DNA of 64,000 nt from JBMNKL01 sp050952225 (GTDB lineage: Bacteria > Bacillota > Clostridia > Acetivibrionales > DTU013): positions 62,001 through 126,000 of the forward strand of contig JBMNKL010000001.1 of assembly GCA_050952225.1 (NCBI GenBank), in the 5' to 3' direction. Below the pieces are notes generated by a model. The model was not told the DNA's origin. It ran no database searches and saw nothing but the letters and a program-made list of their open reading frames with translations. Position 1 is the first letter of the stretch. Each line of letters starts with the position of its first letter. Position numbers and translations under genes: made by a program. This document shows positions 18,122-26,086 of the stretch, piece by piece.

Positions 18122-19150
18122 ATGAGTAAAGCGCTGATTACAGGAATCACCGGACAGGACGGTTCCTACCTGGCGGAGTTTTTACTGGATAAAGGATATG
18201 AAGTGCATGGGCTCATCAGGAGAAGCAGCACAGACAATACGGAAAGAATCTGCCACTTGCTCGACGGAACAAAAAAGGTGATTTTGCATTATGGCGATAT
18301 GACCGATACAACCAGTCTGAGCAGATTGCTGTACAGGATTGAACCCGCCGAGGTATATAACCTGGCGGCACAAAGCTATGTGAAAGTCTCTTTTGACATG
18401 CCGGAATTTACGGCGGATGTAAATGCCGTCGGCACGGCCAGGATACTGGAAAGCATCCGGGAGGTGAACCCTGACATTAAATTTTACCAGGCTTCCTCCA
18501 GCGAATTGTTCGGAAAAGTAAGGGAGGTGCCGCAGAATGAAAACACGCCGTTTTACCCCAGGAGCCCTTATGCGGCAAGCAAACTGTACGCATATTGGAT
18601 GACCGTAAACTATAGAGAGGCCTACAATCTTTTTGCCTGCAACGGAATACTGTTTAATCACGAATCACCCAGGAGAGGAAAAAACTTTGTTACCCGGAAA
18701 ATCACAACCGGAATTGCAGATATTATGAATGGAAAACGGCAGTATATATGCCTTGGCAACCTGGATGCAAAAAGAGACTGGGGCTATGCCGGTGATTATG
18801 TGGAAGCCATGTGGCTGATTCTCCAGCAGGACGAACCCGATGATTATGTTGTTGCTACAGGAGAAACACACACGGTAAGGGAATTTTGCGAACTGGCATT
18901 CAGGAATGTCGGAATCAACCTGGTCTGGACAGGGGAAGGCGTAAATGAAAAAGGCGTGGATGAGGTCACCGGCAGGGAACTGATAAAGGTCAGCAGCGAG
19001 TTTTTCAGACCTACGGAAGTGGATTTGCTGCTGGGTGATCCGACGAAAGCAAAAAACAAGCTGGGATGGAAAGCAAAAGTATCATTTGAAGAATTGGTTG
19101 CAATGATGGTGAAAAGCGATATTAAAGCCGCGGCGGGAAAGCCGTGTTAG
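18122..19150 (+). CDS. gmd: GDP-mannose 4,6-dehydratase
   Basis: A 342-residue short-chain dehydrogenase of the extended type that converts GDP-mannose to GDP-4-keto-6-deoxymannose. It starts with the cofactor motif GITGQDGSYLAEFLLDKGYEVHG, has the substrate-binding RRSSTDN, NLAAQSYVKVSFDMP and the catalytic YAASKLYAYW (Tyr-x3-Lys), and GILFNHESPRRGKNFVTRKI, all hallmarks of Gmd. An ATG at 18116 is too close to AGGAGG, so the ATG at 18122 is preferred. It is followed 12 bases later by fcl, completing the route to GDP-fucose; GDP-mannose would come from ManC at 29103. Confidence 0.96.
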   Translation: MSKALITGITGQDGSYLAEFLLDKGYEVHGLIRRSSTDNTERICHLLDGTKKVILHYGDMTDTTSLSRLLYRIEPAEVYNLAAQSYVKVSFDMPEFTADVNAVGTARILESIREVNPDIKFYQASSSELFGKVREVPQNENTPFYPRSPYAASKLYAYWMTVNYREAYNLFACNGILFNHESPRRGKNFVTRKITTGIADIMNGKRQYICLGNLDAKRDWGYAGDYVEAMWLILQQDEPDDYVVATGETHTVREFCELAFRNVGINLVWTGEGVNEKGVDEVTGRELIKVSSEFFRPTEVDLLLGDPTKAKNKLGWKAKVSFEELVAMMVKSDIKAAAGKPC

Positions 19151-19162
19151 GGAGTGAATCAC

Positions 19163-20104
19163 ATGGAAAACAGCAGCAGGATATACGTGGCAGGGCATAC
19201 CGGCATGGTCGGCTCAGCCATTGTCAGGTGCCTCCGGCAAAACGGGTATGAAAATATCATCAAGAGGACGCACCGGGAACTGGACTTGACAAACCAGGCG
19301 GAAACCGAGAAGTTTTTTGAGGAGGAGAAGCCGGAATATGTGTTTCTCGCCGCCGCTAAGGTGGGAGGAATCCATGCGAATGATACGTACCCTGCCGATT
19401 TTATTATGGAGAATATGTTGATTGAGTGCAACGTAATCCGCAGCGCTTTCAAGAATAAAGTAAAAAAGCTGATGTTTCTCGGAAGCTCGTGCATTTATCC
19501 GAAGTTCTGCCCTCAGCCGATTAAAGAAGAATACCTGCTTACCGGCCCGCTGGAGCCTACCAATGAAGCCTACGCCCTGGCCAAAATCTCGGGTATCAAA
19601 ATGTGCCAGTCCTTCAACAAGCAATACGGCACCCGTTATATTTCAGTCATGCCCGCCAATCTATACGGCATCAATGACAGGTTTGACGCTTACAACTCCC
19701 ATGTAATACCTTCCATGCTTATAAAATTCCACAAGGCCAAAACGGAGAACCGGCCGTTTGTTGAATTGTGGGGTACGGGCAAGCCTTTGCGGGAGTTTTT
19801 ATACGTGGATGACATGGCCGAAGCATGTCTTTACCTGATGCGGCACTATGACGGCAGCGAGCTTGTGAATATCGGTTCCGGAAAGGAAATCAGCATAAGG
19901 GAGCTGGCTGAGATTATCCGTGATGTTACAGGCTTCCGGGGAGAGATTGTATTTGATGCCGCAAAACCCGACGGAACGCCAAGGAGAGTCTTGGATAATT
20001 CCAGGATTCTGGCGACCGGCTGGAAACCGAAAACGGAAATAAAGGAAGGAATCCGCAAGGAATATGAATATTACGTCAACAAGTTCCATGACGCCAATCG
20101 CTAA
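19163..20104 (+). CDS. fcl: GDP-L-fucose synthase
   Basis: A 313-residue epimerase/reductase that turns GDP-4-keto-6-deoxymannose into GDP-L-fucose. Motifs: YVAGHTGMVGSAIVR for NADPH, LGSSCIYPKFCPQPIKE with the catalytic Ser and Cys, and YALAKISGIKMC with Tyr-x3-Lys. Length matches the family. A GTG at 19154 is in frame, but GGGAG is better placed for the ATG at 19163. The stop codon lies inside the terminator hairpin. Confidence 0.96.
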   Translation: MENSSRIYVAGHTGMVGSAIVRCLRQNGYENIIKRTHRELDLTNQAETEKFFEEEKPEYVFLAAAKVGGIHANDTYPADFIMENMLIECNVIRSAFKNKVKKLMFLGSSCIYPKFCPQPIKEEYLLTGPLEPTNEAYALAKISGIKMCQSFNKQYGTRYISVMPANLYGINDRFDAYNSHVIPSMLIKFHKAKTENRPFVELWGTGKPLREFLYVDDMAEACLYLMRHYDGSELVNIGSGKEISIRELAEIIRDVTGFRGEIVFDAAKPDGTPRRVLDNSRILATGWKPKTEIKEGIRKEYEYYVNKFHDANR

Positions 20105-20125
20105 TTAACGGTTGGCGTCATTTTC
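20090..20125 (+). terminator. Terminator after gmd-fcl
   Basis: GACGCCAATCG and CGGTTGGCGTC form an 11-base-pair stem with one G-U pair and an 8-base loop, followed by ATTTTC. The left arm is the last codons of fcl. It separates fcl from the convergent minus-strand operon and may stop both. Confidence 0.75.
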
Positions 20126-20141
20126 ATTAAGCCGTACTCTT

Positions 20142-20594
20142 TTATTCGGCAAACAACTGCTTGATAACATCCATCTGGGCCTGGAGCAGCGCCTCTGATT
20201 TTGTTTTGAAGCTAAACACTTCGTTCCTGAGCTGTTCATATTTTGCCTGGATTTTGCGGGCTTCATCGGAAGCTTCATCAATTATTTTCTGTGCTTTTAT
20301 CTCTGCCTCGTCCACGATGGTTTTTGCCTTGTCGCATGCGTTCGCCTTGATTTGTTCGGCGGTATGCTGTGCAACAAGGATGGAGTGCTGAAGTGATTCT
20401 TCAAGCACCTTGTAATGCTGTACTGTTTCATTCAGCGTGGAGACCTGGCATTTCAGCTCATGGATGTCCTTGTTCATCTGCGCATAGTCCTCGATGATTT
20501 TTGCAAGCAGGCAGTCCACGTATTTTTTGCTGTATCCGTCAAAAAGCGTTCTTTTGATTGTGAGACGTCTTAAATCAGCCGGGGTGTAATTCAC
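20142..20594 (-). CDS. DivIVA-like coiled-coil protein
   Basis: A protein of about 150 residues. The N-terminus, NYTPADLRRLTIKRTLFDGYSKKYVDCLLAKI, split here as two short pieces, matches the DivIVA/GpsB membrane-binding pattern (TPxDIxxxxFxxxxxGYxxxxVDxFL). From about residue 40 to 140 it is a long amphipathic coiled coil. DivIVA proteins bind curved membrane at poles and septa and recruit partners. A GTG at 20594 with GGGAG nine bases upstream is the best start; ATGs at 20603 and 20615 are alternatives. It is the last gene of the glycan operon, a surprising place; it could position the glycan machinery. Confidence 0.7.
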   Translation of the reverse strand: MNYTPADLRRLTIKRTLFDGYSKKYVDCLLAKIIEDYAQMNKDIHELKCQVSTLNETVQHYKVLEESLQHSILVAQHTAEQIKANACDKAKTIVDEAEIKAQKIIDEASDEARKIQAKYEQLRNEVFSFKTKSEALLQAQMDVIKQLFAE

Positions 20595-20696
20595 AAATAC
20601 CATCTCCCGACACATGTTCCTGTAACAATTTTATTCAGAACCACGCCCGGATATCACAACTCATTTTCCAGACGGCTTAATCTCCATTGCAAGGGA

Positions 20697-21593
20697 TTAT
20701 GTTCCCAATGGGTAAATGTCCCTGTCTTTCGCCGGTATTTGAAAACGGGAGAAATCCCGCGTTGAAATCATATCGCAGACATCCCTCAGCCACATGAAAC
20801 TGCTGATATAGGCGTAAAACCTTGCCCTGTCAAGACATGCGGGAGTTATTGGGTAGTATTTGTGCATCCGTTTTATAAAGCCCTCTCCCAGGTGGTCCAG
20901 GAGCATTCCAAGGTCATAGGAAGGATCGCCCAGCCCCGCATTGCCAAAGCCGATAATACCGCTGACCCTCCGGGAGGTTTGGTCAAACAGGATGTGGTTT
21001 GGCGTTAAATCGCCGTGGATGAGTGCGGGCTTAAACCCGAAAAATTTTTCATCGTCCATGACAGGCTTTATAACCTGATGCAAATACTCTTTTACATAGC
21101 CCGTACAATAGGGTAATATTTTTCTTTGTACCATTTCCAGTTCTGCCATCCAATCCTCATGTGAAAGGTTCATCCTGGAATCGCCAATTTCCGCGTGTTG
21201 TACTGTTTTTATCGGGATAGAATGCAATTGCTTCAAGAAAGTCGCAATTTGTGAAGCAATGGTATCCTGTGTCCGGTAACCCGATTTCAACAGAATACTG
21301 CGGTACAGTGGCGAGCCCTTGATATATCGGCGCCTGGATACGTTTTGGTCAATCATCTCCACATCCGGCAAGGGCAAGCTAATGAAGTCCTTAATGAAGC
21401 GTACCACGTCCGCTTCGTTTTTCAGGTAGACGGCACTCCAGTCATATTTTGCAAATTTGAACACTTCTTCATTATTTACAACGGCGATATCGCTATAGCT
21501 CCCGTCGGTTTTATTGAATTCAATTTTGGAAATATCCAGCCCGGGATATCTGCCCTTTATTAATTCTATATATTTTAATTCATTGGAGTTCAA
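20697..21593 (-). CDS. Aminoglycoside phosphotransferase-fold protein, probable pseudokinase
   Basis: A protein of about 298 residues with the APH/choline-kinase fold. The catalytic-loop motif is intact (LIHGDLTPNHILFD, HxDxxxxN). The following metal-binding segment, normally IIDFGDAGIGDPAYDL, reads GIIGFGNAGLGDPSYDLG: the metal-binding Asp is Gly and the second acidic residue is Asn. I checked the bases (ATC GGC TTT GGC), so it is not a translation slip. The protein may bind nucleotide without phosphotransfer. Spore coat proteins of the CotS group share this fold, as do sugar and antibiotic kinases. The TTG at 21593 has GGGGGG seven bases before it; a TTG at 21623 lacks one. It is 34 bases downstream of the last fucosyltransferase-like gene. 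Confidence 0.8.
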   Translation of the reverse strand: MNSNELKYIELIKGRYPGLDISKIEFNKTDGSYSDIAVVNNEEVFKFAKYDWSAVYLKNEADVVRFIKDFISLPLPDVEMIDQNVSRRRYIKGSPLYRSILLKSGYRTQDTIASQIATFLKQLHSIPIKTVQHAEIGDSRMNLSHEDWMAELEMVQRKILPYCTGYVKEYLHQVIKPVMDDEKFFGFKPALIHGDLTPNHILFDQTSRRVSGIIGFGNAGLGDPSYDLGMLLDHLGEGFIKRMHKYYPITPACLDRARFYAYISSFMWLRDVCDMISTRDFSRFQIPAKDRDIYPLGT

Positions 21594-21627
21594 AAACAAT
21601 CCCCCCTTTCCCTTTTGAGACAACCGG

Positions 21628-22587
21628 CTAATATAACAGCTTGATATTTGTTTCCGGCCAGTCTTTAAGCCGCATAACCGTATTGGATAGGTTTGAGTAG
21701 CCGTCGCCGATAAAAAAGTCGCATTGTGAAGCCAGGTAAGTGTCTTTTATTACATCAATGGTATCCTTGATTAGCTCCACGCCTTTATGCCTTTTGTTTG
21801 GATAGGGCAAAAGGTAAGTCGGTATACGTTCCTTCAGAGGCCGTTTTTTGCTGTCGGTATATAAAAGCATGTCGTTTACGCCGTACAGTTTTTTGTATTG
21901 CCTCAGTATTTTGCTGGAATCGGTTATCAAAAAAACATGCCTGATGTTATACCTTACAATAAACTGCCAGATATAGGGCTTGTATAATTCATTCAAATCA
22001 TAAATCTGTGCCACTTCATGCACAATGGCATTGGAACGGCAGTGCACCCCTAGAATCGGCCTTTCATCCCTGAAGTCGGGGGTTGTGTTGATATATTTTT
22101 TTATTTCACGCTTTACTTCAGGTTTTGGCTTTAAATATTTGTCAAAAAGGCACCGGTAAACCTGGTAGGGAGTTTTCCCAAAAGACCAGTGCGTTCTGCA
22201 AGCCCATGACAATATAGAGCTTAACGGATAATATATGTCGCTTACAACGATATTTGCCTCGCTTTTCATCAGGCTTTTCAAATCCCGGTTTTCCATCTTA
22301 AACCTGTCGCTGTCTTCTGCAAGAATGTTTTGCGGATTCCATACAGGAGGATAAAAAGAATATCCCGGACGGATTATTTCAGGAGCTGTAAAACCGGAAA
22401 CCGGTTCGAAAAAGAGCTCATACGCATTTGTATCTATGGACTCGCTGTACAGGCTCTCCATACCCCAGTACACGACCGGAACCCTGTTTGTCAGCTCTGC
22501 GGCAAGAAGCTGGCACATCACATGGTCCACGTCTGCCCAAATGCTTTTACCCAGTGATTTTATTAATAGGTATCGGTTCGTCTGCAT
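21628..22587 (-). CDS. Putative fucosyltransferase, FUT8/NodZ-like paralogue 1
   Basis: A 319-residue member of a four-protein paralogous set in this locus. It opens with YLLIKSLGKSIWADVDHVMC and VPVVYWGMESLYSES, and carries the three C-terminal motifs of alpha-1,6-fucosyltransferase-like (GT23) enzymes: ILGVHCRSNAIV (about 178-188), VFLITDSSKIL and DTYLASQCDFFIGDGYSNLS. In FUT8 the first motif is HVRRTDK; here only the His and Arg remain and the acidic-Lys part is lost, so activity is doubtful or altered. GDP-fucose is supplied by ManC, Gmd and Fcl encoded on either side. The 3' end of the upstream paralogue overlaps this gene by 41 bases. Confidence 0.7.
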   Translation of the reverse strand: MQTNRYLLIKSLGKSIWADVDHVMCQLLAAELTNRVPVVYWGMESLYSESIDTNAYELFFEPVSGFTAPEIIRPGYSFYPPVWNPQNILAEDSDRFKMENRDLKSLMKSEANIVVSDIYYPLSSILSWACRTHWSFGKTPYQVYRCLFDKYLKPKPEVKREIKKYINTTPDFRDERPILGVHCRSNAIVHEVAQIYDLNELYKPYIWQFIVRYNIRHVFLITDSSKILRQYKKLYGVNDMLLYTDSKKRPLKERIPTYLLPYPNKRHKGVELIKDTIDVIKDTYLASQCDFFIGDGYSNLSNTVMRLKDWPETNIKLLY

Positions 22588-23638
22588 ACGTATTCACACC
22601 TCCGTACAATTCAGGATATTCTGTTTTATGGCGTATTCTTTCCAGTTTCCTTCTCCTCTGGTCAGCTTTTACGCGTTTTTTGGCCAGCTTCAGCTCATGC
22701 CTCAAGTCCCTGTAGAAAAGGACAATATTGCTTTCCGGCCAGTCCCTCAGGCGTTTTACCGTGTATGAAACGTTGGAATACCCGTTGCCGATAAAGAAAT
22801 CACACATTGAGGCAAGGCAGGTATCCTTGATAATCTCTATGCCTTTGCGCCTTCTTTCGGAATAGCTGGTAAGGTGGGGAGCATTTTCAGTGTCACTGAT
22901 CTGTCCCCTTTTGCAATCGGTAAAAATCACCATCCGCCCGTACCGCTTCCGGAAATCGGCGAGAATTTCCTCGCAGTCTGTCAGCACCAGGATTTTTTGA
23001 ATGTCATACCGATTGATAAAGTTTTGTATTGTTTTATGATATCTTTTGTTCAGGTGGGACAAGTTCTCTACCTCGCGTACCTTGTCGCCGCCCCGGATGT
23101 GCACTCCGAGCAGCGGTTTTGAATCCTTCATGAATTCATCGTAAAACTGCTGTATCTCCTCCTTTATATCCGGTTTCAGCCTGATATATTTATCAAAAAG
23201 GCAGCGGTATATCTGTTGGGCAGTCATTCCGTATGCCCAGTGGCTTTTGGGGATATAATGGAGTATGGGCCGGATAAAGTAATGGACGTCGCTGACTACT
23301 ACGTTGGCCTCACTCTGCATCATATCGCCCAGGTTCCGGTAGTTCCAGGCCACTTTGTCCAGGTCTTCCACCGTCAGGTTTTTGCCGTTCCAAATGGGAG
23401 GATAGTAAGTAAAACCGGCCTGGTTCAAATCTTCCACTGTAAAACCTGATACGGGTTCAAAATATAATTCAAAAGCATTGCCTTTAAAGGATTCAGAATA
23501 CAGGCTGTTCGTCCCCCAATAAACAACAGGGATCCGGCCGGTCAGTTCGGCTGCAAGCAACTGGCCCATCACATGGTCCACATCGGACCAGAAACCGCAG
23601 CCCCAGCTTTTGATGAGCAGGAATCTGTCAGTTCTCAA
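22547..23638 (-). CDS. Putative fucosyltransferase, FUT8/NodZ-like paralogue 2
   Basis: A 363-residue protein and the paralogue closest to known enzymes. Motif I is LLGVHIRGGDKVREV, matching the FUT8/NodZ pattern GVHVRRTDKVGTE; motif II is ILVLTDCEEIL; motif III is CLASMCDFFIGNGYSNVS. These bind the GDP-sugar in GT23 enzymes. The N-terminal half shares RFLLIKSWGCGFWSDVDHVM and YWGTNSLYSES with its paralogues. The C-terminus adds a basic Lys/Arg helix absent from paralogue 1. The best start is a TTG at 23638, eight bases after GGGGG and matching the paralogues' N-terminus; a TTG at 23653 is also in frame. No signal peptide or membrane helix, so it acts in the cytoplasm. Confidence 0.75.
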   Translation of the reverse strand: MRTDRFLLIKSWGCGFWSDVDHVMGQLLAAELTGRIPVVYWGTNSLYSESFKGNAFELYFEPVSGFTVEDLNQAGFTYYPPIWNGKNLTVEDLDKVAWNYRNLGDMMQSEANVVVSDVHYFIRPILHYIPKSHWAYGMTAQQIYRCLFDKYIRLKPDIKEEIQQFYDEFMKDSKPLLGVHIRGGDKVREVENLSHLNKRYHKTIQNFINRYDIQKILVLTDCEEILADFRKRYGRMVIFTDCKRGQISDTENAPHLTSYSERRRKGIEIIKDTCLASMCDFFIGNGYSNVSYTVKRLRDWPESNIVLFYRDLRHELKLAKKRVKADQRRRKLERIRHKTEYPELYGGVNTYADEPIPINKITG

Positions 23639-24809
23639 TGTCGATACCCCCAATATTCAGTTTTTTCATTATTTTCCGCCAGAGCCTTTTCACATTCTCC
23701 ACAAAAGAACGGAATACTTTCCTGTTACCGGCTGCAATCATTTTTACATTCACGGGGTATTTACGCTTCTCTCTTTTGCGGAAAAGAAGCCTGACATTTC
23801 CTTCAGGCCAGTCCTTTAGCCGGGATATCGCCCGCGACAGGCATGAGAAATCGTTTCCGATAAAAAAGTCACACCGGGCGGCAATATATGCATCCTTTAT
23901 TGTCTCGATTCCCCGCCTTCTCTTCACAACAGGATTTTCCAGGCTGTATGCGGGATCACTGCCGGATAACCGCTTGCAATCTGTAAACACAACCATGTCG
24001 CCATACATTTTCCGGAATTCCTCTGTCACTTCCTCGCTGTCAGTAAGAAGGAATATTCTATTGACAGTATATTTATTCATCAGCTTGCGGATTTCAGAAT
24101 GATACTCCATATTGGCTTTCAGTATTTTCCCCTTTGTAAGAAAACGGTATTTTCTTTCCCTGTTTTTTGTGCGTTTTGTCCTGTATTTCCTGCTGTCCCT
24201 GTTCCAGTAGTGCTCATCCGCTATGTCCTTTCTTTCGTCGATGATCATATCGTCTTCTTCCCTGCGCACATGAACTGCCAGCAAAGGGTGCCCGTCCTTG
24301 AGCCATGACTGGTAAAATCCCTGCACTTCCATGAGGATGTCCCTTTTAATTTTTATATATTTCTTGTAAAGGTAGCGGTAAATCTCCGCGGCCGTCATGC
24401 CATACGCCGCGCTATCCTTCCTGATGAAGGGAATGATTTCCGATATTGAGAAATATACATCCCCGACGACTACATTGGCGTCACTGCTGATGAGATCGCC
24501 GATACTCCTGTATATCCAGGTATCCTTGCAGGTATCTTCCACCAGCAGGTTGTCAGCGTCCCAGAAGGGCGGATAGAAGGTGTACCCGGGTTTGGCAAGA
24601 TCGAAAATGGTATAACCGGATACAGGCTCGAAATACAGTTCAAATCCGTTTGTATGAATGAATCCGTTATGCAGGCAGTGGGTCGGCCAATAGACAACCG
24701 GGACCCGGTCGGTAATCGCGGCAATTAGAAGCTGGCCCAGGACATGCTCCACATCGGACCACAACCTGTAACTCCAAGGTTTAATTAACAGGAATCTGTC
24801 GCCTGCCAT
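23628..24809 (-). CDS. Putative fucosyltransferase, FUT8/NodZ-like paralogue 3 with insertion
   Basis: A 393-residue paralogue. Motif I is LLAVHVRREEDDMII, in which the GDK is replaced by acidic residues, and it is followed by a highly charged insertion of about 45 residues (WNRDSRKYRTKRTKNRERKY) not found in the other three. Motif II is IFLLTDSEEV and motif III IAARCDFFIGNDFSCLS. The C-terminal 60 residues form a basic tail (KREKRKYP and later RLWRKIMKK) that could bind membrane or nucleic acid. The ATG at 24809 follows GGGGTGAA; the ATG at 24827 lies upstream of that site. It overlaps paralogue 2 by about 11 bases. Confidence 0.68.
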   Translation of the reverse strand: MAGDRFLLIKPWSYRLWSDVEHVLGQLLIAAITDRVPVVYWPTHCLHNGFIHTNGFELYFEPVSGYTIFDLAKPGYTFYPPFWDADNLLVEDTCKDTWIYRSIGDLISSDANVVVGDVYFSISEIIPFIRKDSAAYGMTAAEIYRYLYKKYIKIKRDILMEVQGFYQSWLKDGHPLLAVHVRREEDDMIIDERKDIADEHYWNRDSRKYRTKRTKNRERKYRFLTKGKILKANMEYHSEIRKLMNKYTVNRIFLLTDSEEVTEEFRKMYGDMVVFTDCKRLSGSDPAYSLENPVVKRRRGIETIKDAYIAARCDFFIGNDFSCLSRAISRLKDWPEGNVRLLFRKREKRKYPVNVKMIAAGNRKVFRSFVENVKRLWRKIMKKLNIGGIDIEN

Positions 24810-24903
24810 GTTAGGTTCACCCCGCATTTTTTAAGTTCATTATTTTATCTCAAGTTCATATTATGTATACCTGCCGCTTTTTGTGTATAGCCGGCGTAAA
24901 AAA

Positions 24904-24928
24904 GGGCAGCGGGCTATGGGTTGGGGGG
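24904..24928 (+). other. Potential G-quadruplex motif in intergenic gap
   Basis: Four G-runs, GGG, GGG, GGG and GGGGGG, are separated by 4, 4 and 2 bases, fitting the G3N1-7 rule. They lie in the 220-base gap 24810-25029 between the epimerase and paralogue 3, on the strand that is template for the operon. The rest of the gap is GC-rich imperfect repeats such as TGGACACAGG and TGGACCCAGG; I see no gene or clear promoter. Confidence 0.4.
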
Positions 24929-25029
24929 CTGTGCCCGGGGTTTTAGGCCTGGTGCTTTGGACACAGGTTTCTTGTCCCAGCATCTCTGCTAAAGACTTGG
25001 ACCCAGGATTATGAAGCCAGGGCTTCGGC

Positions 25030-26085
25030 TCAGGATTCTGAGCCGGATAACCCATATGCCGCTTTGTTCCACTCAATTGTGCGTGCCAGGCCTTTCCGGA
25101 AAGGCTTGAAAGGCGGGAGCGGAAATTCGGTGCAGACCTTCGTAATATCGAGATGTACCAGCTTCGGGGAAATCTTGACATTCTGCAGGGCTTCTTTGCA
25201 CACAATCTTCCCGGACAGCCCGCTCCCCGTCATAAGACATATTTCTTCCGCAAGGGAACGTATACTGATGAGGTCTTTGCCTCCCACGTTATATACAAAG
25301 TCTTTTCCATAGAGCATTATATACAGCAGCATCAGCACGCAGTCGGCTATATAGCAGAATGTCCTGATCTTGCTTCCGTCATCAAGCATCACGATCTTTT
25401 TATCATAAAGGGCCTGCCGCAGGAAATGGGCAAGTACCCTTTCGTCGTTAAGGCCGATACCGGGGCCATAAGTCATGGATATCCGGGCTATTTTCACGTT
25501 TACCGATTCAAAGTTTCTATATGCAAAGCACAAGGTTTCGCCCATTCGTTTCGACTCCGAGTATATTGCCCGGATATCCACGGGAGAACATAAGCCCGGG
25601 TAATCTTCTCCGGTCGGGATATGCTTTTCATCAGGTTCGCCGTATACTTCGGAGGAGCTTAAAAACAGCATGACCGCGCCGTCGCTTTTCGCTTTTTTCA
25701 GTAGCCTTTCGGTAACCGTTGTATTCAGATGTATCGTATCAAGGTAGTTCTGAATGAATTTTTTCGGCTGGGCATAAGTCGCCCCGTGGATGATAAAGTC
25801 AGCTTCCGCATCAAGGCAGCTGCACTCCGGCCTGTTCAGATCCTCCGCATAAAACATGTACCGTTCCCTGAAGATATCCCTGAGATGACTGCCGGGCGGG
25901 CTTTTGCTTACAGCGACAATGTTGATTCCGGCATTTCGGGTGATATTGGCAAGATGGAGCATATAGATAACGTATGTGCCAATGAGCCCGTTTGCCCCGG
26001 TAATATAAACGGTCTTATCCCTCAACGGGGTAAGGTCTATCTTTTCAATATATTCAAGGCAATCCTGCTCAATTATTCTATCCAT
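25030..26085 (-). CDS. NAD-dependent nucleotide-sugar epimerase/dehydratase
   Basis: A 351-residue extended short-chain dehydrogenase. The cofactor motif is VYITGANGLIGTYVIYML, followed by the catalytic Ser region FLSSSEVYGEPDEKHIP and the catalytic pair in YSESKRMGETLC. The acidic phrase KIARISMTYGPGI and later NVGGKDLISIRSLAEEI are typical of UDP-glucuronate decarboxylase and dTDP-glucose 4,6-dehydratase relatives. Which nucleotide sugar it uses is open. The start codon follows the stop of the E1 beta gene by one base with GAGGG inside that gene, so translation is coupled. The association suggests it makes the sugar on which the thiamine enzyme acts, or acts on its product. Confidence 0.85.
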   Translation of the reverse strand: MDRIIEQDCLEYIEKIDLTPLRDKTVYITGANGLIGTYVIYMLHLANITRNAGINIVAVSKSPPGSHLRDIFRERYMFYAEDLNRPECSCLDAEADFIIHGATYAQPKKFIQNYLDTIHLNTTVTERLLKKAKSDGAVMLFLSSSEVYGEPDEKHIPTGEDYPGLCSPVDIRAIYSESKRMGETLCFAYRNFESVNVKIARISMTYGPGIGLNDERVLAHFLRQALYDKKIVMLDDGSKIRTFCYIADCVLMLLYIMLYGKDFVYNVGGKDLISIRSLAEEICLMTGSGLSGKIVCKEALQNVKISPKLVHLDITKVCTEFPLPPFKPFRKGLARTIEWNKAAYGLSGSES

Positions 26086-26086
26086 G

